14,961 bases of DNA, from positions 1 through 14,961 of the forward strand of contig CAJLRE010000047.1 of assembly GCA_905208975.1 (NCBI GenBank), in the 5' to 3' direction. This DNA is from an uncultured Collinsella sp. GTDB taxonomy: Bacteria; Actinomycetota; Coriobacteriia; Coriobacteriales; Coriobacteriaceae. Position numbers and translations under genes: made by a program. Of the stretch, positions 1 to 8,485 are shown one piece after another. Every line of letters begins with the position of its first letter. The first letter of the stretch is position 1. The notes under the pieces are model-generated. The model saw nothing but the letters and a program-made list of their open reading frames with translations. It was not told where the DNA came from and ran no database searches.

Positions 1-847
1 CAAAGTCGTACGACGCCGAACGCGAGCTTGTGATGTCATCGAGATAGGCAACTGTCGTCACAACAAGGTTGAGCAGCTTTGCCGATGTTTCGTCAAAGGC
101 CTCAGGTGAATGGACAAACGTGAGCTTCTTGCCATAGGAGAACGTGCCGCCGCGCACGTAGGCATCGGCCATGCCGTCGATGTCCTTGACCACGTAGGAG
201 ACCGATCCACAGCGAATGCGGAACTCGAGCGCCCAGCTAAAGCGGTCAGCGAACAGCGGATTGTAGTACGGCACCAACGAGGGCTCCAATGCCGCTTTGG
301 GGGCGTCGGGATCAACGGCACCGGCAAGCTTGCGGCGCATGCTCGCCAGCTCATCCATGCGCGCGTCCGAAAGATCGGAGAGCGCCGCCACAAGGCTCGG
401 GCTCGTGGGGACGGGCGCCGGAAAGGGAAAGTTGGGGTTGACGGCCGGCGCTTTGGGTGCGGTGCGCGCGGGCTGTTTCGACTGCGCCGTAAACGTGCGA
501 ACCGGCGTGCGCAAACCTTCGACGGGCTCGGCGCCGCTGGCATCCAAATACGCCAGAGCCGTGGCAATAGCGTGCTTGCACATACCGGGGTAACGATAGG
601 CGGCGGGGCAATCGCAGTCGTAGTCGATCACCTCGTGCTCGTCCATGTCGAGCGCCACGTGCGTCTTGTACAGGTCGCCACGCGAACCGCGCACCGAGCC
701 CTCGACCGTCACGTTTTTGGAGAAGCGCGAGCCGCTGTTCTCGATCGACAGCACGGCGCCGTTGAGCATGAGCGAACGCCCCTTCATAAAGGTGCCGCTC
801 AACGCCGCCTCTTTGCGAAGCGCCTGCACAAACGTCCCCTGCGCCAT
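1..847 (-). CDS. SWIM zinc-finger SNF2-family helicase, N-terminal part (runs off the left edge)
   Basis: The first 282 codons are present and the 3' part is outside the window. Residues 78-92 carry a SWIM zinc finger of the form CxCx9CxH (C78, C80, C90, H92). A Pro/Ala-rich linker follows at about 120-150. From about residue 190 the sequence matches the bacterial SNF2-associated region, including the stretch YVVKDIDG and a FSYGKKLTF segment. In this family these regions precede the Swi2/Snf2 ATPase, which would lie beyond position 1, so ATPase activity is inferred. Such proteins are putative DNA translocases whose cellular role is not well defined. The ATG at 845-847 is chosen because GGAGG at 853-857 sits 5 nt upstream; a GTG immediately before it would leave only 2 nt. 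The gene starts 28 bp after the dnaE stop, so it is probably co-transcribed with dnaE. Confidence 0.85.
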   Translation of the reverse strand, partial: MAQGTFVQALRKEAALSGTFMKGRSLMLNGAVLSIENSGSRFSKNVTVEGSVRGSRGDLYKTHVALDMDEHEVIDYDCDCPAAYRYPGMCKHAIATALAYLDASGAEPVEGLRTPVRTFTAQSKQPARTAPKAPAVNPNFPFPAPVPTSPSLVAALSDLSDARMDELASMRRKLAGAVDPDAPKAALEPSLVPYYNPLFADRFSWALEFRIRCGSVSYVVKDIDGMADAYVRGGTFSYGKKLTFVHSPEAFDETSAKLLNLVVTTVAYLDDITSSRSASYDF

Positions 848-875
848 CACTTCCTCCAATCTCACCCGGGGTAGC

Positions 876-3800
876 TTAGATCACCGTCACGCGGCCTTGG
901 TTGCCGACGATGGCCTTTGCCTCCGCCAGCAGCGGAATCGAGCGTGCGTTGACCTTGGCCGGCACCTCAGCACGCAGCACGCGCCCGTCCACCTGCTCAA
1001 TAAAGATCTCCACGCGGTCGCCGCCCGGGTTGGTGGTGAGCACCGTGGCAAGGCGCGCCATATTGCCCTGGCTAAAGCGGCTGTTGGGCACCATGACCTC
1101 AAAGACCTTGGGCTTGTTTTTCTCCTCGCTAAGCTCCAGCGGCACAATCTCCTGCGCGATGATCTGGTCGCCGCGGTCCGAGCGCTCGAGCTTGCCCTTA
1201 ATGCGCACAAACGCATCGGACAGCTGCGCGCCGGTCTCGGGATCGACCTCGCCGTACAGGTACCCCTCGGCCTCCTTGTAGGTCTTGGGGAACACCACGA
1301 CCGTGGCCTCGCCTTCCATGTCCTCGAGTTGCACGATACCCATGGGATCGCCGTTTTTGGTCACGCGCTTGGACACACTCGAGACCATACCGGCCCACCA
1401 CAGCGCCTTACCCTCGGGAATCTCCTGGTTGATGGTACCGCCCGTGGGGTTTTGCACCTCGTAGCCGGTGTCGATCTGCGAGAACGAGAAGTCGCGCGCT
1501 TTGCTAAGTGCATACTCAAACGGGCGCAGCGGGTGGTCCGAGACATAGATGCCCAGAACCTCCTTCTCCTGGCTCAGCTTAAGGTGGCGGTCCCACTCCT
1601 GGCCATCCGGATCGGGCACGCTCACCTCAAAGCCCGAGCCCTCAACGTCGCCAAACATATCGAAGAACGACGTCTGGCCGCTCGCGCGATCTTTCTGGCG
1701 CTTTACCGCGGCATCGATGATGTTCTCGGGGTTGTTCTTATCCACAAAGTGCATCATCTGGCGACGCGGATACCCCGTGGAGTCGAAGGCGCCTGCCTTG
1801 ATCAGCGATTCGATCACGCGGCGGTTTGCCTGGCTCGAGTCCACGCGCTCGACAAAGTCGTGCAGTGTCTTAAACGGGCCGCCCGCCTCGCGCTCGGCGA
1901 TAATCGCCTGCGCCACGCCGGTGCCCACGCCGCGGATGCCGGCCAGACCAAAGCGCACGCCCTCCTTGGTAGCCGTGAACTCGGTACCGGACTCGTTGAC
2001 ATCTGGCGAAAGCACGGGGATGCCGTCGTGACGGCATGCCGAGACGTAGTGCACGATCTTGTCGGTCTTACCCGTATAGGACGTCAGAACGGCCGCCATG
2101 TACTCGTGCGGATAGTGCGCCTTGAGCCACGCCGTCTGCATAACCAGGATGGCGTAGCCGGCGGAGTGCGACTTGTTAAAGGCGTAGGACGCGAACTCAA
2201 GAACATCGTCCCAAATCTTCTGGGCGACCTCGCGCGTGTAGTTGTTCTTGATAGCGCCGTTCATCCAGTGGTCGTAGGTGGTCTCGTCCGAGCCATCCTC
2301 CCAGTGCAGCACCGTCGACGTGAGCAGCTTAATCTTTTTCTTAGCCACGGGCTTACGGATACGCGAGTCCGATTCGCCCTTGGAGAAGCCGCACATCTCG
2401 ACGGAGATAAGCATAACCTGTTCCTGGTAGACCATGGTGCCGTAGGTTTCGCCCAGGATGTCGTCCAGGCGGTCGTCGTAGGAGACGGCCGGCTCCTTGC
2501 CGTTCATACGGTTGATGTAGGACGAGACCATGCCGGCGCCCAGCGGGCCCGGGCGGTACAGAGCGATCAATGCCACGACGTGCTTGTACTCGGTGGGCTT
2601 CATGTTCTTGATCGTGGCCGTCATGCCGGCGGACTCGACCTGGAAGACGCCGGCGGTATGGCCGGAGCCCATGAGCTTAAAGATCTCGGGGTCGTCAAAG
2701 GGGATCTCTTCCTCTTTGATGTCGATGCCGAAGTTCTTTTTGATGTTTGCCTTGGCCTTAGAGATAACCGTCAGCGTGCGCAGGCCCAGGAAGTCCATCT
2801 TGAGCAGGCCCATGTCGGCAACGGTATGACCCTCGTACTGGGTAATCTCGACGCCGCCCTTGGTGTCGAGCTTGGTGGGTACGTGCTCGTTGACGGGGTC
2901 GCGGCAGATCAGAACGGCGCACGCGTGCACACCCTCGCCACGGGTAAGGCCCTCAATCGAGAGCGCCGTGTCGATGATGCGGCGGGCGTCGTCGTCCTTT
3001 TTATAGGCCTCGGCAAAATCGGGGTTAAACAGATCCTCTTTGCCGGGTTGCTTTTCGAGCACCTGCTTGAGCTTGACCTTGGGATCGCTCGAGACCATCT
3101 TGGACAGGCGCTGGCCCATGTAGACCGGGTAGTCCAGAACGCGCGCGGCGTCGTTAATAGCCTGCTTGGCCTTGATGGTCGAGTAGGTGATGACGTGGGT
3201 GACCTTCTCGGGGCCGTAGAGCTGGCGAACGTGCTCCACGACCTCGAGGCGCCGCTCATCGTCGAAGTCCATATCGATATCGGGCATCTCGGTACGCTGC
3301 GGGGACAGGAACCTCTCGAACATCAGACCGTTCTCGAGCGGGTCGAACGCGGTGATGTTCATGGCGTAGGCGACGATAGCGCCGGCGGCCGAGCCTCGGC
3401 CGGGGCCGACGCCGATGCCGTTGTCCTTGGCCCATTGCACGTACTCGGCGACGATCAAAAAGTAGGCGGCAAAGCCCTTGTCGCAGATGACCTTGTATTC
3501 GTACTCAAAGCGCTCTTTGATGTTGACGCCACCGATCTCGCGCGTGGCCCAGTCGTCACCGTAGTGCTGGCGCAGGCCCTTCTCGCACTCGCGGCGGAAC
3601 TGGCTCTCGTGCGTCTCGCCGGGATCGAGCAACGGGAAGCGCGGCAGGATGATGGAGTCCCAGTCCAGCTCAACGTAGCACTTGTCGGCAATCTCGAGCG
3701 TGTTGTCGCAGGCCTCGGGGCAATACGGGAACATCGCCCGCATCTCCTCCTCGGTCTTCATATAAAACTCCGAGCCGGTCATGCGCATGCGGTTGGGGTC

Positions 3801-4679
3801 GTCGACCTTGGCGTTCATGCCAATGCACATGATGACATCCTGCACGGGAGCGTCCTCGCGGCGCAGGTAGTGGAAATCGTTGGTGGCAATGACCTTGACG
3901 CCCACCTGTTTGGCGATGTCGATGAGCGTACGGTCCATCTGCTCGTCGGTCAGGCCGTTGTCGGTGGTGATGCCGTGTTCCTGGATCTCGATGTAGAAGT
4001 CGCCGGGCTCGAAGGTGTCACGGAAGGTCTCGGCCCACTTGATGGCGCCCTCCATGTCACCGCGGTCGATGTACTTGGGAATGATGCCCGCGATGCAGGC
4101 GCTGGTGCAGATCATGCCCTTGGCATGGCGGCGCAGGTTGTCGAGCGTCACACGCGGCTTGTAGTAAAAGCCCTGCACGGCAGCCTCGGAGACCGTCTGC
4201 ATCAGGTTGACGTAGCCCTCCTGGTCCTTGGCCAGAAGAATCATATGGTAGAGCTCGGGCTTATGGTCGCGGGCAAGGGTCTCGTCCGGCGTAAAGTAGA
4301 CCTCGCAGCCAAAGATGGGCTTGATGACCAGAGGCGGCTTGAGCTCGTCGATGTTGCCCTTCTCGTCCCACATGGCCATGTCCTTCACATACTGGGCATG
4401 CTCGCGCGGGTTTGCCTCGGGATCGGGCTCCACCAGCTCGTCGCGGCGGTCCTTTTCCAAGAAGGCCTTGTCGTGGCTCCAGGTTTTGTACTCGGGCGTG
4501 TTGTGGTTGACGGCGTCGCATGCCAGCGCCAGATCGGGCACGCCATACATGTAGCCGTGGTCGGTAATGGCGACGGCGGGCATGCCCAGCTCTACGGCAC
4601 GGTTGACCATATCCTGGATACGGGTTGCGCCGTCGAGCATGGAGAAGACAGTGTGATTGTGCAGATGGACGAATGCCAT
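876..4679 (-). CDS. dnaE: DNA polymerase III alpha subunit (replicative polymerase)
   Basis: The 1267-residue catalytic subunit of the replicative DNA polymerase acts at the fork. It has an N-terminal PHP domain (HLHNHT at 5-10, ITDHG at 38-42). The metal-ligand set looks complete (H5, H7, D40, H41, E126, H145, C195, D268, H270), which suggests an active PHP proofreading exonuclease as known for Mycobacterium DnaE1. The palm holds PDIDMDF (D469, D471) and KMDFLGLRTL (D629), which match the E. coli D401/D403/D555 triad. VGPGRGSAAG lies at 424-433 and YAFNKSHSAGYA at 832-843. QTSFFDMF at 1002-1009 is a likely beta-clamp-binding motif, and an OB fold spans roughly 1093-1182. About 58 extra residues sit in the PHP domain near 50-118, and the fingers motif usually written RxAMGKK reads RKPVAKKK (774-781). 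The start ATG follows GGAG at 4688-4691 with 8 nt spacing. The next gene downstream begins 28 bp after the stop. Confidence 0.97.
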   Translation of the reverse strand: MAFVHLHNHTVFSMLDGATRIQDMVNRAVELGMPAVAITDHGYMYGVPDLALACDAVNHNTPEYKTWSHDKAFLEKDRRDELVEPDPEANPREHAQYVKDMAMWDEKGNIDELKPPLVIKPIFGCEVYFTPDETLARDHKPELYHMILLAKDQEGYVNLMQTVSEAAVQGFYYKPRVTLDNLRRHAKGMICTSACIAGIIPKYIDRGDMEGAIKWAETFRDTFEPGDFYIEIQEHGITTDNGLTDEQMDRTLIDIAKQVGVKVIATNDFHYLRREDAPVQDVIMCIGMNAKVDDPNRMRMTGSEFYMKTEEEMRAMFPYCPEACDNTLEIADKCYVELDWDSIILPRFPLLDPGETHESQFRRECEKGLRQHYGDDWATREIGGVNIKERFEYEYKVICDKGFAAYFLIVAEYVQWAKDNGIGVGPGRGSAAGAIVAYAMNITAFDPLENGLMFERFLSPQRTEMPDIDMDFDDERRLEVVEHVRQLYGPEKVTHVITYSTIKAKQAINDAARVLDYPVYMGQRLSKMVSSDPKVKLKQVLEKQPGKEDLFNPDFAEAYKKDDDARRIIDTALSIEGLTRGEGVHACAVLICRDPVNEHVPTKLDTKGGVEITQYEGHTVADMGLLKMDFLGLRTLTVISKAKANIKKNFGIDIKEEEIPFDDPEIFKLMGSGHTAGVFQVESAGMTATIKNMKPTEYKHVVALIALYRPGPLGAGMVSSYINRMNGKEPAVSYDDRLDDILGETYGTMVYQEQVMLISVEMCGFSKGESDSRIRKPVAKKKIKLLTSTVLHWEDGSDETTYDHWMNGAIKNNYTREVAQKIWDDVLEFASYAFNKSHSAGYAILVMQTAWLKAHYPHEYMAAVLTSYTGKTDKIVHYVSACRHDGIPVLSPDVNESGTEFTATKEGVRFGLAGIRGVGTGVAQAIIAEREAGGPFKTLHDFVERVDSSQANRRVIESLIKAGAFDSTGYPRRQMMHFVDKNNPENIIDAAVKRQKDRASGQTSFFDMFGDVEGSGFEVSVPDPDGQEWDRHLKLSQEKEVLGIYVSDHPLRPFEYALSKARDFSFSQIDTGYEVQNPTGGTINQEIPEGKALWWAGMVSSVSKRVTKNGDPMGIVQLEDMEGEATVVVFPKTYKEAEGYLYGEVDPETGAQLSDAFVRIKGKLERSDRGDQIIAQEIVPLELSEEKNKPKVFEVMVPNSRFSQGNMARLATVLTTNPGGDRVEIFIEQVDGRVLRAEVPAKVNARSIPLLAEAKAIVGNQGRVTVI

Positions 4680-4718
4680 GTGATGAGCTCCGATGCGGGT
4701 TCGTGTTCTGACTGAACG

Positions 4719-4724
4719 ATTTTA
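4719..4724 (-). promoter_or_regulatory. candidate -10 element for dnaE
   Basis: Reading the minus strand, TAAAAT (5 of 6 matches to TATAAT) lies about 40 bp upstream of the dnaE start, giving an expected leader of roughly 33 nt. I see no good -35 hexamer at 16-18 bp, so this is a weak call based on position and the -10 alone. Confidence 0.3.
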
Positions 4725-4780
4725 CCGCACGGCACGGACAGCACCCGAACCTAGCCAAACCCACACGGCTCCTCTTGCAG

Positions 4781-4843
4781 TTGCGGTGAAATGCGGACTA
4801 TTTGGCGGCTTTTTTGGCCAAAACAGTCCGTATTCCACCGCAA
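4781..4843. repeat. large imperfect inverted repeat between addA and dnaE
   Basis: The left arm 4781-4806 and right arm 4817-4843 are inverted copies of about 26 bp. They differ by three transitions and a one-base bulge, around a 10-nt loop containing a T-run. Each arm begins with TTGCGGTG and contains a CGGACT block. It lies 13 bp after the addA stop codon and could act as a terminator hairpin for addBA. There is no U-tract directly after the stem, so it is not a canonical intrinsic terminator. The symmetric form suggests a dispersed palindromic element. It occupies part of the 176-bp gap at 4680-4855, in which I see no gene. Confidence 0.8.
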
Positions 4844-4855
4844 GTTATCTGAGGG

Positions 4856-7800
4856 CTAGAGATTGTAGGTGACTACTTGAGGTTCGGCGGGTTCGACGAA
4901 GATGGCTGGATTCGCCTGCTCCACGCGGACGAACTTGACGGTCACGGCCTCAAAGCCCGCCTTGTGCAGCACATCGGCGTAGACGCGCGCCTGCAGGGCG
5001 TGCTTCTCCTGCAGCTGTTCCGGCGTCTCGTCCGGTGTGCCGCCCGTCTTGTAGTCGATGACCAGCGCGCGCGACGGATCGGCCGGGTCGGTTGCCAAAG
5101 CATCAATGGCGCCTTCGGCATATGCACCGTAGCGAGCGATGTCCTCGTCCTCGCAGCCCAGCGAAAAGAACGGCACCTCGGCGCGAACGCACGGCCACGC
5201 GAGCAGGTCGGCACGAACAGCCGACTTGAGCCAGCGATCCAGGGCGGCATCGAAGCGTTCGCGCTGCTCCGGCGTCAGGCACCACAGGCGCGCCAGCGCA
5301 TCGGCACGCTCAGCGGGCAGCTCATCGGCACCCATCTCGATGAGCCACTGGCAGGCAGCGTGGAAGGCCGAGCCCAGCGCCATGGGTTTGCCGACGGGCT
5401 CAACGGCGGCCACGTCTGCATCCGTCATCTCGGAACCATCCGACTCCGCATCATCGCCGGCCTCGTCCATGGGCACGTGTGCCTCGGCGGCACGGTCCTC
5501 GGACTCGGCATGCAGCGCCGCGGCAATTGACGAGTAGCTGTACGAATCGCGCACCGGATACGGGCAGGTGCCCATGCGCACGCCCACCGCCTGGGGATAC
5601 ACGAGCTCAAACGCATCGGGCTCGGGGTCGGCAGGACCGGGCACAGTTGAGTGCGCAGCATTATCGGCAACATCGGTATCGCCGCGGACAAGCCTGCCCT
5701 CGGCATCCAGTGAAGCGTTGGCCTCAAACGCCTGCTCGCCAAAGGAAAAGTCCGCGAGCGAAATGAGCTCGTAGTCGCCCGGCTGGGAGTTGTCGAACAC
5801 CAGGCGGTCGGCATCGAGCTGCGGCATGTCCAGAGCGTCGGTCGGCAAGATACGGCGCAGCACGTCGTAGGTCAGATCGGTCTCAACGTCGAAGGTCGGC
5901 GCCGTCACCTTGCCACGGCTCACGCCGGCATCCATCGCCAAGATCACCAGCTCGCGCGCACGCGTCATGGCGACGTAGAGCAAGCGGGCCCGCTCCTCGA
6001 GCGAAAGCTGCAGGTCGTCGTTGCGTAGGTGAGCAAATGCCTCGGCGGGAGAACCTGTCGCGCAGACATCCTCCATGAGCTCCGGCGGCAGCCACAGCGA
6101 CGTGCCCTTGCCCTTAAACGCATGCTCAAACTGCTTTTTGACGTCCTCGCCCTTTACGAACGTGCCGTCCGCGAGCTTAACGCCGTCGAAGCGTGCCGGT
6201 AGCGCCACAACCTGCGCACCGCCATCGACGCGACCCATCTGTGCCGCACCCGAGGACTTACGCACGCCAAAGCACTCCGCAACCGCCACGACCGGATATT
6301 CCAGACCCTTGGAGGCGTGCACCGTCATGATGCGCACCGCGCCGTCGCCCTCCTCGTTGAGGGCACCCGGCGCCTCCTTGCCCGCCAGGAAGCGATCGAA
6401 GGCAAGCGCAATGGAGCGCGGCGAGTTACCGAACTCGGCCTCCGCCTCAGCCACGGCGTCGAGCGCCTTGAGCACGTTGGCAGCAATGGCCTTGCCCTCG
6501 GGGCCGCGCTTCGCCAGACGCACGAACCAGCCCGAAGCGTTGACCACGTCGCGCGCGATCGCCGCGAACGAATCACGTCCCACGCGGCGCAGTGCATAGC
6601 GCAGCACCTCGCGGGCGCGCGTCACGAGTGGCAAGCCCTGCAAGCCGGGCACATCGGAATCGCTCATGATGCCCGCATCGATGTTGCGGCGCGACGTCTC
6701 CCCCGTCTGCTCGTCCAGCTTGGTCGCCAGCGCCAAGAATTCCTGAGCGCCGAGCGCAAACATCGGTGAGGCCAGCAGCGGCATAAGACCCTGCGCCGTA
6801 TCGGCCGGGTTAGCAAGCGCGCACACCAGGGCACGCACCGTTTGGACCTCGGCAGCCCGGGCAAAAACCGAACCGCCTGCGATCACGCAGTCGAGCCCCT
6901 GGTCGCGGAAGGCCTGGGCGTAGACGTCGGCGTTGGTCATGCGACCCAGCAGCAACACCATATCGCCCTGGGGCTGGCCCGCTTTAACGAGCGCTTGGAA
7001 CCGCTCCGCAATCGCACGAGCTTTCGCCTGCGTTCGCTCCTGGGTGCTGCCGCCGGCAACGAGCAGCGCCTGGCGGCGCGAAGCCTTTGCCTTGAGCTTG
7101 TCCTCGCGATCGTCACTCGGCTCAAGATCCAAGAACCCCTGCATCAAACCACCGGTATCGCCGTCAAAGACGCGTGCCACGTAACGCAGCACCTCGTCGT
7201 GGCTGCGGAAGTTGCGCACGAGCTTGACGAGCTCGCCAGCAGGGGCGTCGGATGCGACGGAGGTCTCGGGCGCAGCAGAGGAGCCCACCTTGCGCTCCTG
7301 GCGACGGAATACCTCGACCTCGGCGCCACGGAAGCGGTAGATCGACTGCTGCGCATCGCCCACGGTGCACAGCGCGCGCTCCCCCGCGCCCGTCAGATAG
7401 CGAATCAAATCGACCTGCATCTGATCGGTATCCTGGAACTCATCGATCATGACCATCTTAAAGCGGCCCTCATAGGCAGCTCGAATAGCCGGGTAGTCGC
7501 GCAGCGCCTCGTACGCCATGCGCAGCAGGTCATTGTTATCGAGCGCGGACTGGTCGGCCTTGAGCGCACGGTACTCCGACTCTACGGCACGGGCAAGCCC
7601 CACCAGCGCATCGAGCGCCGGGCCGCCGCAGGCGAGGACGATATTGATAAACGCATCGGCGGCCTCGGCCTTGAGCAGCTCGATCTGCTCCTTAGAGAAT
7701 GCCTTGCTCGCGCGCGGCATGGTGCACGACATCATGAGTCGCGCCGCATCCTCCATGGTTTTGCCGCTCGCCTCAAACGCATCGATGGCATCGAGTGCCA

Positions 7801-8482
7801 CCTGCGCCTTTTCGGTCGCCGCCTTGCTTGCACCCAACGCCGATCGATAGGCATCGGCAAGGGCCGAAGTGTCGGCATGACCGCGCGCCACGCGCACGTC
7901 GTCCATGCCGCCCGGCAGCTGGCTCGAGAGCTCCAGCAGCTCGCGCACCAGGCCCTTGACGGTCGTGCCGGCGCCAAAGGGACCGCCCTCGCCCGCCATG
8001 GGATACCAAGCGTAGAGGGCCTTGAGCGAAGCGGCGAGCTCGGGGGCGGCATCGGGCGCCGTCGCGCGGGCCAGCACATGCTCAACAGCCTGGTCCATAA
8101 GTTCGTCGGTATCGGTGAGCACCGTGAACTCAGGATCGATGCCCAGCTCCAACGCGTGTGCGCGCAGGATGCGCGAGCACATGCCGTGAATGGTCGAGAT
8201 CCAAGCGTCATCGACCGTCAGGGCTTCTTCGTCCATACCCTCTTCGATAAGCGCACGGCGCACGCGGTCGCGAATCTCGGCCGCGGCGTCTTTGGTAAAG
8301 GTGATGGCGAGCACCTGGTCCAGATGCTCAACGAACGGACCGGATTCGGGCGAGAGCGCGTAGACGATGCGACGCGTGAGGGTAAAGGTCTTGCCCGAAC
8401 CGGCGCCCGCCGAGACAAACAGCGGACGGTCGAGCGTCTTGACGATCTGCAGCTGTTGCGGCATCAAGGTCGAAAGATCCAT
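4856..8482 (-). CDS. addA: ATP-dependent helicase/nuclease subunit A (AddA-type, UvrD-like)
   Basis: The 1208-residue motor and nuclease subunit of an AddAB-type complex resects DNA double-strand breaks for RecA-dependent repair. The SF1A helicase motifs are in order: Walker A AGAGSGKT at 25-32, Ia ITFTKDAAAEIRDRV at 60-74, II VMIDEFQDTD at 344-353, III VGDAQQSIYRFRGA at 374-387, NFRSH at 424-428, V VRIMTVHASKGLEYP at 716-730, and VI YVAMTRARE at 836-844. A long acidic, Ala-rich linker (about 920-1030) leads to a RecB-type PD-(D/E)XK nuclease. That domain shows LGSAFHAA at 1036-1043, E1102, D1127, IDYKTGG with D1143 and K1145, and QARVY at 1164-1168. The start ATG lies 3 nt after the addB stop. 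Its ribosome-binding site AGGAGG (8495-8500) lies inside the last codons of addB, 12 nt from the ATG, which suggests translational coupling. Length is normal for AddA. Confidence 0.93.
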   Translation of the reverse strand: MDLSTLMPQQLQIVKTLDRPLFVSAGAGSGKTFTLTRRIVYALSPESGPFVEHLDQVLAITFTKDAAAEIRDRVRRALIEEGMDEEALTVDDAWISTIHGMCSRILRAHALELGIDPEFTVLTDTDELMDQAVEHVLARATAPDAAPELAASLKALYAWYPMAGEGGPFGAGTTVKGLVRELLELSSQLPGGMDDVRVARGHADTSALADAYRSALGASKAATEKAQVALDAIDAFEASGKTMEDAARLMMSCTMPRASKAFSKEQIELLKAEAADAFINIVLACGGPALDALVGLARAVESEYRALKADQSALDNNDLLRMAYEALRDYPAIRAAYEGRFKMVMIDEFQDTDQMQVDLIRYLTGAGERALCTVGDAQQSIYRFRGAEVEVFRRQERKVGSSAAPETSVASDAPAGELVKLVRNFRSHDEVLRYVARVFDGDTGGLMQGFLDLEPSDDREDKLKAKASRRQALLVAGGSTQERTQAKARAIAERFQALVKAGQPQGDMVLLLGRMTNADVYAQAFRDQGLDCVIAGGSVFARAAEVQTVRALVCALANPADTAQGLMPLLASPMFALGAQEFLALATKLDEQTGETSRRNIDAGIMSDSDVPGLQGLPLVTRAREVLRYALRRVGRDSFAAIARDVVNASGWFVRLAKRGPEGKAIAANVLKALDAVAEAEAEFGNSPRSIALAFDRFLAGKEAPGALNEEGDGAVRIMTVHASKGLEYPVVAVAECFGVRKSSGAAQMGRVDGGAQVVALPARFDGVKLADGTFVKGEDVKKQFEHAFKGKGTSLWLPPELMEDVCATGSPAEAFAHLRNDDLQLSLEERARLLYVAMTRARELVILAMDAGVSRGKVTAPTFDVETDLTYDVLRRILPTDALDMPQLDADRLVFDNSQPGDYELISLADFSFGEQAFEANASLDAEGRLVRGDTDVADNAAHSTVPGPADPEPDAFELVYPQAVGVRMGTCPYPVRDSYSYSSIAAALHAESEDRAAEAHVPMDEAGDDAESDGSEMTDADVAAVEPVGKPMALGSAFHAACQWLIEMGADELPAERADALARLWCLTPEQRERFDAALDRWLKSAVRADLLAWPCVRAEVPFFSLGCEDEDIARYGAYAEGAIDALATDPADPSRALVIDYKTGGTPDETPEQLQEKHALQARVYADVLHKAGFEAVTVKFVRVEQANPAIFVEPAEPQVVTYNL

Positions 8483-8485
8483 GGT

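Noticed and set aside
110..874. 254-codon plus-strand open frame over the SNF2-type gene
   Set aside because: The minus-strand frame has the SWIM cysteine/histidine motif, a strong ribosome-binding site and the family-typical sequence; the plus frame has none.
645..4715. 1356-codon open frame on the plus strand
   Set aside because: It is exactly antisense to dnaE, whose domains and catalytic residues are unmistakable. Long antisense frames are expected in GC-rich genes, and the translation shows no family motif.
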